NCBI GenBank assembly: GCA_041447175.1
Contig: CP166960.1
Location: 2,372,519-2,436,518 of the forward strand
Source: Candidatus Bathyarchaeia archaeon
Lineage (GTDB): Archaea > Thermoproteota > Bathyarchaeia > Bathyarchaeales > Bathycorpusculaceae
Length of the DNA stretch: 64,000 nt
Reading direction: 5' to 3'
Of the stretch, positions 34,469 to 42,333 are shown one piece after another (position 1 is the first letter of the stretch; each line of letters begins with the position of its first letter). A program made the translations under genes and the position numbers. The notes below the pieces were generated by a model. That model was not told the DNA's origin. It ran no database searches and saw nothing but the letters and a program-made list of their open reading frames with translations.

Positions 34469-34477
34469 CTATATAAG
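34469..34477 (-). promoter_or_regulatory. TATA box of surface-protein paralogue 2
   Basis: CTTATATAG on the minus strand lies about 45-53 bases upstream of ATG 34424, fitting an archaeal promoter with a leader of about 20 bases carrying the GGAG ribosome-binding site. The opposite gene (34703) has its own TTTTATAAAG near 34644. Confidence 0.5.
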
Positions 34478-34702
34478 ATTTAGCAGAAAATATGTTCCGA
34501 ACGAAAAATTTTGTATTATTCGCGCTTGAAGTTTGCTTTTTTTGTTTCGTTGGGGGTTTTCGTTCTGGTAAACTGCGCTACAAGGCTCACTTTTCGATGT
34601 TTGTTGCTGCAGCTTTTTTGACGCTCCATGAATACAGTGCCAAGTTTTATAAAGTCATCCAAAAATATACGTTAACTACTTTAAATAAAACGGAGAGAGA
34701 AA

Positions 34703-37177
34703 ATGAAAAACCTGACTAAACAAACGACAGTTGTTGCTATTTTGATTCTGTCTCTTTCTTTGTCTGCTTGTATGGCTGGAACTTCCGTTACCAACGCCAC
34801 TCTGGATATCGATACCTATTGCTTCCTAAGTGTTGCTCCTAACCCCACAGGAATTAACCAACAAGTTACCGTTGTAGGCTGGGTTAATTGGGTCACTCCA
34901 ACAGCATCTGGTGCCCAAGGCGACCGCTTCCGCGACATAACTGTTACAATCACCAAACCCGACGGCAGTACCGAAACTCAGGGTCCCTTCGTGGCTGACC
35001 CGATTTCCAACATCGGCTTCTTCTACACTCCCGACCAACTCGGCACATACACTCTGCAAATGCACTATCCTGGTCAACAAATCACTGGTATAGACCGATA
35101 CGGCAACAACGTTGATAACTACTACAAACCTGGGCAAAGCCAACCTGTTTCTTTGCTGGTTCAGCAAGAACAAATTCAACCTTACCCTGAATTTGAATTA
35201 CCTTCAGGGTATTGGGAACGCCCCATAAACTCTGAAATGAGAAGCTGGGGAGCAATCGCAGGAAACTGGCTGATGGCGGGCTCTAACAACGCCGCAAGCA
35301 ACGGGAAATTTAATCCCTACACTACCGCACCACGATCTTCTCACGTACTATGGACACTACCAATTGCTGATGGTGGCCTTGTAGGAGGCGAATTAGGAGA
35401 CAAAGACTACTACACCGGCGTCCAATACGAACACAAGTTCAACCCGCCCCTGATAATCAATGGGAAACTCTACTACAACACACCTGACCCACCCCGATAC
35501 GGATACAACTGTGTGGATTTGCGGACAGGCGAAATCCTATGGTTCAAAAACAGCACCTCGGCACAGCAGGTAACCGGCGGCTTCTACAACTACCTCAACC
35601 CCGGCGTAAACATGGGTCAAATCCTCGAAGTTGACACCCCCAACCAGCACGGCGCAATCCCCTACCTCTGGCGAACCAGCGGCAGCACTCTGGGACAAAC
35701 AGCCCCCTCATGGTCTATGTATGACGCATTCACTGGCAACTGGATACTGGACATAAAGAACCCGCCCAGCGGAACAACCGTTTTTGGACCCAACGGCGAA
35801 ATCTTGGTCTACCAGCTGAACGCAAACGGCAAATGGTTAGCCATGTGGAACTCAACTGCCTGCATCCCACCCCCAGATAACGCAAGCACCGGCGCTTGGC
35901 AGTGGAGACCCCCCGTGGGTTCAACCCTTGACGGCAACAACGGCTGGCAATGGAACGTAACCGCAAACGTGATTGCTGGATCAAGCATCCGAAAAATCGG
36001 TGAAGGCAGCATCCTAGTGCAGGCCGCGGACACAACAGTGTTTCCAAACTTGATAACTTCCTTTGGCTTTGACACAAACGGAAACATGAAGTGGGGACCA
36101 AAAACTCACACCATCGCCAGCTTGACTTCTGGTCCAATGAACGACGGTATATGGGTAGAATACGAGAAGGAAACCCTCACATGGTGTGGATACAGCATGG
36201 ATACAGGCGACAAGGTTTGGGGACCAAATCTGCCTTTGACTAATGCGTGGGCTATGTACATGTCTGGCACGGGCAACTTAAACGTCGGCGGGTACGGCAA
36301 ATTCTACTGTATAACCTACGACGGAGCCATCCATTGCTACGACATAAAAACTGGAACCAACCTTTGGAACGCAGAAAGCGACAATCCAGGGCTAGAAACC
36401 CCCTATGGCACCTACCCAATGTGGAGCGGCGTAATCCTTGCTGGCGGCGTAGTTTACTCTGGTAACGGTGAACACTCCCCTGACACCCCGCTTTACCGAG
36501 GCGAAAAACTCTACGCAGTTGACGCAACTTCAGGCGAAAACCTCTGGAACCTCACAGGCTGGTACGAATACGGCGCAGTCGCAGACGGTTACTTAGTGAT
36601 ATACAACTACGGCGACGGTCGCATCTACTGCTTTGGCAAAGGTCAAACAGCAACCACAGTCTCAGCGCCACAAACTGTTCAACCCCAAGGCACGCCAATC
36701 CTGATACAAGGCACCATAACCGACCAATCCCCTGGCAAAACCAGCTTGGGCGTTCCGATGGCTGGAACCCCTGCAATCGCAGACCAATACATGGATGAAT
36801 GGATGGAGTACCTGCTGATGCAGCATCCCAAGCCCGACGCAACTGGCGTGCAAGTGCATTTGACGGCTATCGGTCCAAACGGCAACACCGAAGATTTAGG
36901 CTATGTTACAAGCGACTCTAATGGTATGTTCAAAAAGATGTGGACTCCACAAGCAAGTGGTGAATACACGGTTGTAGCCAGTTTTGAGGGTTCTCTTTCT
37001 TACTGGGCTTCATCCTCGCAAACAGCTATCGGTGTAGGCGGGCCATCAGATGGGTCATCCTCCTCTGCAACTGTTTCTTCGGCAAATTCTTTGCCTCCTG
37101 AAGCGTTCTATGCAGTTTCCGCTTTGCTGGTTGTGCTCATCATAGTTGTGGCCGTTCTCATCGTGAGGAAAAAATAG
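34703..37177 (+). CDS. Surface-anchored PQQ-like beta-propeller protein (paralogue 3 of 3)
   Basis: An 824-residue exported protein with a signal peptide (1-32), Ig-like domain ('TYCFLSVAPNPTGINQQVTVVGWV'), beta-propeller ('CVDLRTGEILWFKNST', 'CYDIKTGTNLWNAES') and C-terminal Ig-like domain, ending in a Ser-rich stalk and a membrane helix plus RKK. It lacks the 'AHDPPW' that opens the mature part of paralogues 1 and 2, and its stalk is Ser- rather than Thr/Pro-rich, so it is the most diverged of the three. Ribosome-binding site 'CGGAGAG' before ATG 34703. Its ligand or assembly role is unknown. Confidence 0.85.
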   Translation: MKNLTKQTTVVAILILSLSLSACMAGTSVTNATLDIDTYCFLSVAPNPTGINQQVTVVGWVNWVTPTASGAQGDRFRDITVTITKPDGSTETQGPFVADPISNIGFFYTPDQLGTYTLQMHYPGQQITGIDRYGNNVDNYYKPGQSQPVSLLVQQEQIQPYPEFELPSGYWERPINSEMRSWGAIAGNWLMAGSNNAASNGKFNPYTTAPRSSHVLWTLPIADGGLVGGELGDKDYYTGVQYEHKFNPPLIINGKLYYNTPDPPRYGYNCVDLRTGEILWFKNSTSAQQVTGGFYNYLNPGVNMGQILEVDTPNQHGAIPYLWRTSGSTLGQTAPSWSMYDAFTGNWILDIKNPPSGTTVFGPNGEILVYQLNANGKWLAMWNSTACIPPPDNASTGAWQWRPPVGSTLDGNNGWQWNVTANVIAGSSIRKIGEGSILVQAADTTVFPNLITSFGFDTNGNMKWGPKTHTIASLTSGPMNDGIWVEYEKETLTWCGYSMDTGDKVWGPNLPLTNAWAMYMSGTGNLNVGGYGKFYCITYDGAIHCYDIKTGTNLWNAESDNPGLETPYGTYPMWSGVILAGGVVYSGNGEHSPDTPLYRGEKLYAVDATSGENLWNLTGWYEYGAVADGYLVIYNYGDGRIYCFGKGQTATTVSAPQTVQPQGTPILIQGTITDQSPGKTSLGVPMAGTPAIADQYMDEWMEYLLMQHPKPDATGVQVHLTAIGPNGNTEDLGYVTSDSNGMFKKMWTPQASGEYTVVASFEGSLSYWASSSQTAIGVGGPSDGSSSSATVSSANSLPPEAFYAVSALLVVLIIVVAVLIVRKK

Positions 37178-37363
37178 AGTCCACCCCCTCTCCTTTTTTT
37201 GTCTATTTAAACGCCTTTTTACAGCCGCTGTTTTTCTATAAGATGCATCTTCGTTTGTCCTAATTACACGAAAGTCTAAATATGTCCAGTGCTAACCATG
37301 GTCTAAAAGTAAATAAACAAGGTCACGTTAAAGTAGAGAAAACTGATGTCTTGAGGAATTCAG

Positions 37364-39115
37364 ATGAAGAAAACTGCCGTAGTCTTTGCGTTAATTGTTC
37401 TCTCAATGGTCATTATCTTGCCTTTTTCCCTCAACCTTCAAGAAGCTAACGCCCAAACCTCAACCTACACAATACAGGATGTGGAGCATAATGTTCGGGT
37501 TCTCTACTCGGGTCATGTTGTGATAACCGAGAAAATTCAGCTTTCAGGTTCAGCCCCCAGCACATTTGACCTTGGGCTTCCATTTCGATACGGCTCTTAC
37601 CTTCTTCAAGGCACAGCATACGACAGCAACAACAATGCTCTTCCTGTAACCCTTGGTGTTCAACTGCAAGGTCAGAGCGGCTTTTATGGGGTAAGTGTAG
37701 CCTTACCCTCGGGGACTTCGGCGTTCACCGTGTTTTTTGTGTTGTCTAACGACGCTTTGATTACAACATCAGACGGGTACACCCTTGACTTCCCAGCATA
37801 CTTGGGTTTCAGCCAACCAGTTTCCAGCTACCACGGAAACCTCACTTTCCCCTCGGGAGCGTCAATAGTTGGCATTGACAAACTCGACGGCGTAGTCAAC
37901 GCTACAACATACACCAAACAAAACCTCCCCGCCTTCACATATTCCCCCGCAACCGCCAGCATCTCTGCCTCAGCTGGCGTCATTCAAGAAGTAAACATTC
38001 TCACCCTAACCCGTCAACTTAACATAAACCCTGCAGGCGACGTAACCTGCACCGACACCTACAAAATCGACAACAATTCCACCCGAAGCATAAACTCTTT
38101 CCTCCTCAACCTGCCCCTTAATGCCTCCAACGTGGTTGCACGAGACGAATTTGGGCGGCTTCTGTCTGCTTCGGTTCAGCAATCCAACAGCCTCGTGTTG
38201 GTTTATAACGTTACATTGGAGGCTCCAATTGGCATCGACACATCCAACCTTTTGATCCTAGATTATTCTTTACCCAGCATTTCCCCAACGCAGCCCTCCG
38301 AATATGTTTTGGACGTGGACCTTTTTCCCTACTTCAATTACTATGTTGACGCCGTTTCCGTGACTGTGACTCCTCCTGAAGGGGCAACCATTACTTTTCC
38401 AGAGCTTTCTCAGCTTGGGGCTTCTGCTGGCTTACTGCGGGGTACCTTCCAAGAATCCGTAACAATCAACAAAGCGGGGGTCAGCTTCATTAACAGCGTG
38501 GTATCCTCCGATGTTGTTTCTGTAGCCTTCACTTATAATTCTCTGTGGATTGCTTTCCGTCCAACCACTTGGATGTGGGCAATTGGTCTTGTAGGCGCAG
38601 TGTTTGTTGCAGTTTGGACACGACCCAAAACAAAGGTCAAAAGAGTCGCTGCTCCAAAGGTCACTTTGCCAAAAGCTCCTGTTGGCGTAGCTTTAAGTTC
38701 AGAGCATCTGCAGGATTTTGTTGAAGCCTACGAAGAAAAACAGAAATTAAACCGTGAGCTAAGAGCACTTGACGCCCGCGCTCGACACGGCAGAATTCCA
38801 AGACGCCGATACAAAGTGCAACGTCGAACCTTAGAGCTTCGCATCGAATCCCTCATGCACACAATTGTTAACGTTAAGGCAATTCTGAGCAGTGCAGGAG
38901 GAAGCTACGCTGAAATTGCTCGACAAATCGAAGCTGCCGACGTGGAACTTAACGAGGTTGAATTGAGCCTGCAGACCCTTGAGGCGCGTCATGAATCTGC
39001 TGAAATTTCGCTGGAAACCTACAACAGACAGCTATCTGAGTTGGAGCGGCGTAGAGACAAAGCGGACGAGGCAATCAGCGGACTCCTCTCAAGGCTACGT
39101 GGAGAACTGCAATAA
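37364..39115 (+). CDS. Type I membrane protein: two extracellular beta domains, cytoplasmic coiled coil
   Basis: A 583-residue protein: signal peptide 1-31, then two similar extracellular beta domains (about 35-205, 'YTIQDVEHNVRVLYSGHVVITEKIQL', and 210-390, 'LTRQLNINPAGDVTCTDTYKIDN'). One transmembrane helix follows ('TTWMWAIGLVGAVFVAVWT', about 398-416), a basic Pro linker and a long cytoplasmic coiled coil (about 445-580). The strand order in both ectodomains is reminiscent of ribophorin I-type domains, but that is only an impression. Single-pass topology with a long cytoplasmic coil suggests a receptor or cytoskeleton/scaffold tether. Start ATG 37364. Confidence 0.8.
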   Translation: MKKTAVVFALIVLSMVIILPFSLNLQEANAQTSTYTIQDVEHNVRVLYSGHVVITEKIQLSGSAPSTFDLGLPFRYGSYLLQGTAYDSNNNALPVTLGVQLQGQSGFYGVSVALPSGTSAFTVFFVLSNDALITTSDGYTLDFPAYLGFSQPVSSYHGNLTFPSGASIVGIDKLDGVVNATTYTKQNLPAFTYSPATASISASAGVIQEVNILTLTRQLNINPAGDVTCTDTYKIDNNSTRSINSFLLNLPLNASNVVARDEFGRLLSASVQQSNSLVLVYNVTLEAPIGIDTSNLLILDYSLPSISPTQPSEYVLDVDLFPYFNYYVDAVSVTVTPPEGATITFPELSQLGASAGLLRGTFQESVTINKAGVSFINSVVSSDVVSVAFTYNSLWIAFRPTTWMWAIGLVGAVFVAVWTRPKTKVKRVAAPKVTLPKAPVGVALSSEHLQDFVEAYEEKQKLNRELRALDARARHGRIPRRRYKVQRRTLELRIESLMHTIVNVKAILSSAGGSYAEIARQIEAADVELNEVELSLQTLEARHESAEISLETYNRQLSELERRRDKADEAISGLLSRLRGELQ

Positions 39116-39177
39116 CTCACCTAAACGCTTTTATCCCTCTTTTTAGCTTTTGATAAAAATTAATAGAGGTATGAAAC

Positions 39178-39357
39178 ATGGTAAAAATCGTAGTTGACGA
39201 TAAATGCAACGGATGCGAAACCTGCGTAAACACCTGCCCAGTAGGCGTTTACGAAATGAAAGACGGCAAATCTACACCCGTCAAGGTTGACGAGTGCCTC
39301 GTTTGCCGCGCATGCGAAGCACAGTGCCCACAAGGTGCAATCCAAGTCATCGAGTAG
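39178..39357 (+). CDS. 2[4Fe-4S] ferredoxin
   Basis: A 59-residue ferredoxin. It holds two Cys clusters, 'CNGCETCVNTCP' and 'CLVCRACEAQCP', each C-x2-C-x2-C-x3-C-P, for two [4Fe-4S] centres, a short middle loop 'VGVYEMKDGKSTPVKVDE' and the closing 'QGAIQVIE'. ATG 39178 follows 'AGAGGT'. An upstream ATG at 39171 is out of frame. It carries low-potential electrons for oxidoreductases in the cytoplasm. It stands alone between the membrane coiled-coil protein and the asparagine-synthetase homologue. Confidence 0.95.
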   Translation: MVKIVVDDKCNGCETCVNTCPVGVYEMKDGKSTPVKVDECLVCRACEAQCPQGAIQVIE

Positions 39358-39478
39358 GCGCCCTGTAACGGTCCAAACGCGTCCGCGTTGGTTAACGCTT
39401 CCCTGAGGCAGTTAACTGACTCTACCTTTTCTTTAACTGGTTTCTCTTCTTGCTTTTTCGTCTAATCTGCTTTTTGTT

Positions 39479-40906
39479 TCAGTTTTTTGTTTCAAGAAAC
39501 AGCTTGTTTATGTATTCAGCTAAGGTTTGGTTCTGTTTCTTAGCTAACCGTTTGAGTGCGTTGCTGATTCCTGTGCTGTACTGCACCGCCTTCTTGGGCT
39601 TCTCAACAATGCTTTTTGGTAATCCGCGGTTTTCCGCGGTTTTCCTCAAAACCAGCTTCCGTAACGTGTCGGCTTTGTGCTCAAACTTTAGCTCCGTGGG
39701 CAAACGCATCGCAAACGCAGCGACTTGCATGGAGGCAAATGGCAGCCGCAACTCCACCTCATGCGCTCGGCAGATTTTTTCATCCCGCTCAATGTTGCTT
39801 TCATGAATGACTGCCACATCGTGGAACATGGTTTGCCTAACCTGCTGGTTTCCCTGCTGCAGGTACTGCGTGACGTAGCGTTGGTAGCCTCCGAAAAGCT
39901 CATCCGCTCCTTGACCAGCAAGCATCACCCCAAAACCTGATTTGGAGGCTTTTTGTGCGTTCCAGTAAAACGGTACCCCAACGCTTGCTTTGATGGGGTC
40001 AGGCTCCTCAATGAGCCCCACCACTTTGGGGATGACCTCTTCTAACTCGGCTTCCGTAAATAGATGAACCTGCAAGGGCAACCCCAGCTCTGCCGCTGCT
40101 TTTTTGGCTTCTTCCGTTTCAGGCTGATCCACTAAGCTCACGTGAACCAACTGGACTTCCTCAACGCATCGTTTAGCCAAGCAGGCAACCAAACTGCTGT
40201 CCAATCCACCCGAGAAGGCGACTGCCACACTTTTCTGCCCCAAAACCCTCATACAAACCGAATCCTCCAGCAGCCTCTGCAGTTCCTCCGCTGCTTGGTG
40301 CATGGTTATGGGCTTGGGTTCGGCGAAGGCTAAGGTTTGGACGGGTTTAAACACAAACCCTTCAGGGGTTACAGTTCCTAAGTGCCCCGGCGGAAACGAC
40401 TGAGGCTTCTGTATGCCCAGTTTCCAGAGGGTTTTGCGGTTAGAAGCCAACGCCGCTACTTGTTCTGTTTCTCCAAAGTATAGAGGTTCCACACCTACAG
40501 GGTCCCTCGCTGCCAGAAGCTTTCCAGTTTGGGCTATCAAGATGGAAAAGTCCCCTTCCGCTTCCCTTAGGAACGCCTCCGTTGCTGTGCCGATGCCCAT
40601 TTGAGTTTTTTCTGGAAAGTATTTTTCTAGTGCTTCTTTGGTGTTGGGTGCGTATGTTCTGCCTTCAAAGGCAAGGGTTGCGTCTTTGAGTTTACGCATC
40701 TGCTTTTCTGGTTTGTTGCTTGTGGATGCTGCCCCGATAGCTACCGACGAATTTATCCCTTGAACTGCCTCTTTGCCCGTGGCTACTTCGTGGGGTGTTG
40801 CCAAAGTAAACGTTTTAGCCTCAGAGTAAACGTTTTTTAGTGCTTCCGCAACTGTCGGTGCCACGTTTTTGCCTGTTTTGTCCAGAACTGCCAGTGTGGT
40901 CTTCAT
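39479..40906 (-). CDS. Asparagine synthetase-like protein lacking the glutaminase Cys
   Basis: A 475-residue AsnB-family protein. The C-terminal synthetase domain is intact: PP-loop 'VAFSGGLDSSLVACLA' (about 229-244), 'GVMLAGQGADELFGGYQRY' and 'ELRLPFASMQVAAFA'. The N-terminal Ntn-like domain is reduced and begins 'MKTTLAVLDKTG', with no Cys at position 2, so it cannot hydrolyse glutamine. It would need free ammonia, another donor or a carrier, or may adenylate a different carboxylate as beta-lactam synthetase-type enzymes do. Single gene between ferredoxin and purB. Confidence 0.85.
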   Translation of the reverse strand: MKTTLAVLDKTGKNVAPTVAEALKNVYSEAKTFTLATPHEVATGKEAVQGINSSVAIGAASTSNKPEKQMRKLKDATLAFEGRTYAPNTKEALEKYFPEKTQMGIGTATEAFLREAEGDFSILIAQTGKLLAARDPVGVEPLYFGETEQVAALASNRKTLWKLGIQKPQSFPPGHLGTVTPEGFVFKPVQTLAFAEPKPITMHQAAEELQRLLEDSVCMRVLGQKSVAVAFSGGLDSSLVACLAKRCVEEVQLVHVSLVDQPETEEAKKAAAELGLPLQVHLFTEAELEEVIPKVVGLIEEPDPIKASVGVPFYWNAQKASKSGFGVMLAGQGADELFGGYQRYVTQYLQQGNQQVRQTMFHDVAVIHESNIERDEKICRAHEVELRLPFASMQVAAFAMRLPTELKFEHKADTLRKLVLRKTAENRGLPKSIVEKPKKAVQYSTGISNALKRLAKKQNQTLAEYINKLFLETKN

Positions 40907-40992
40907 TTTTACCCTCCATCAACAGGGTTCACTATACGGTTTGGTAAGACATTAATGTTTAACCTGCATAATCACTGTAGGAGACATACACC

Positions 40993-42330
40993 TTGCCAAT
41001 CTTACCCATAGATACCGGTCGCTACGGCACCCCCGAAATGCTCACCGTATTCCAAGAGGAAAACCGCGTCCAAAAACTGCTCGACGTAGAAGCAGCTTTG
41101 GCTTGGGCACACGCCGAAGTCGGCGACATCCCAAAAGCGGACGCCCAAGAAATCGCCTCCAAAGCCTCCACCCAATTCGTCAAAGTGGAGCGGGTTAAAG
41201 AAATCGAGAAAGAAATCAAACACGACATCGCCTCGCTGGTGCGGGCTTTGGCGGAGCAGTGCGGCTCCAGCGGCGCCTATGTGCATCTGGGTGCGACCAG
41301 CTACGACATAGTGGACACCGCCAACGCTCTTCAGCTCAAAGACGCAGTGGGAATCATCGAGAAGCGGCTGGCATGCTTGAAGGTGATTTTGCAGGAGAAG
41401 GCTGGACGTTACAAGGCAACGGTCATGATGGGGCGCACCCACGGGCAACATGCGCTTCCGATTACGTTAGGGTTCAAGTTTGCCGTCTGGGGCTACGAAG
41501 TCCAACGGCACCTACAACGGCTTAGCCAATGCCGCGAACGCGTCTTGGTGGGCAAAGTGAGCGGCGCCGTCGGCACACAAGCAAGCCTTGGTGACAATGC
41601 GGAACGTATCCAAGAAATCGTAATGAACCGCTTGGGCTTGGAGGCAGCAGAAATCTCCACGCAAATTGTGCAGCGTGACCGCTACGCCGAACTCGTCTGC
41701 GACTTGGCTTTGGTGGTTTCTTCGCTGGATAATTTTGCAACTGAAATCCGCGAGTTAGCCAGACCTGAAATCGGCGAGCTCTTCGAATCTTTTGAGGCAA
41801 AAAAACAGGTAGGCAGCTCCACCATGCCCCACAAGCGGAACCCTGAAACCTGCGAGCGCGTATGCGGCTTAGCCCGCATCGTACGTAGCCTCACTATCCC
41901 CGCGCTTGAGGATGTGACGACTTGGCATGAACGTGACCTCACCCAGTCCTCGGCAGAACGTTTCATCTTGCCTGAAACCTGCATACTCACCGACTACCTG
42001 CTCTCTCTTATGATTGGGATTGTGTCGAATTTGCGGGTGGACGAGGCGCGGATGCTGCAGAACGTTGGCATAACGCAGGGCAGATGCATGTCTGAGTCCG
42101 TCATGATGGCATTGGCACGCAAGGGTATGAACCGTCAGGAAGCCCACGAGTTCCTACGTAAACTCACCATCGTCAGTGAACTGGACAAGAAGCCCTTCCG
42201 AGAGGTCCTTTTGGCGGATGTGTTTGTGCATAAGACACTTAGCTGCGAAGAAATCGACGCTGCCCTTGACCCAAAAAGCTACTTAGGAACGGCAGTGAAG
42301 CAGGCAGAAACCTTTGCGAAGGGCAGTTAA
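40993..42330 (+). CDS. purB: Adenylosuccinate lyase
   Basis: A 445-residue fumarase/aspartase superfamily enzyme that cleaves SAICAR and adenylosuccinate in purine synthesis. 'VHLGATSYDIVDTANALQL' (about 97-115), 'MMGRTHGQHALPITLGFK' with catalytic H150, and the superfamily signature 'GSSTMPHKRNPETCE' (around 274-288, with the mobile Ser loop) are all present. The start is TTG at 40993, supported by 'GTAGGAG' 12 bases upstream and the conserved opening 'LPIDTGRYGTPEM'. Its 3' end converges with the helicase gene, leaving three bases between stops. Confidence 0.95.
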   Translation: MPILPIDTGRYGTPEMLTVFQEENRVQKLLDVEAALAWAHAEVGDIPKADAQEIASKASTQFVKVERVKEIEKEIKHDIASLVRALAEQCGSSGAYVHLGATSYDIVDTANALQLKDAVGIIEKRLACLKVILQEKAGRYKATVMMGRTHGQHALPITLGFKFAVWGYEVQRHLQRLSQCRERVLVGKVSGAVGTQASLGDNAERIQEIVMNRLGLEAAEISTQIVQRDRYAELVCDLALVVSSLDNFATEIRELARPEIGELFESFEAKKQVGSSTMPHKRNPETCERVCGLARIVRSLTIPALEDVTTWHERDLTQSSAERFILPETCILTDYLLSLMIGIVSNLRVDEARMLQNVGITQGRCMSESVMMALARKGMNRQEAHEFLRKLTIVSELDKKPFREVLLADVFVHKTLSCEEIDAALDPKSYLGTAVKQAETFAKGS

Positions 42331-42333
42331 AAG

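Noticed and set aside
41002-41451. 149-codon minus-strand frame in purB
   Set aside because: Antisense shadow of adenylosuccinate lyase, which carries its signature motif on the plus strand.
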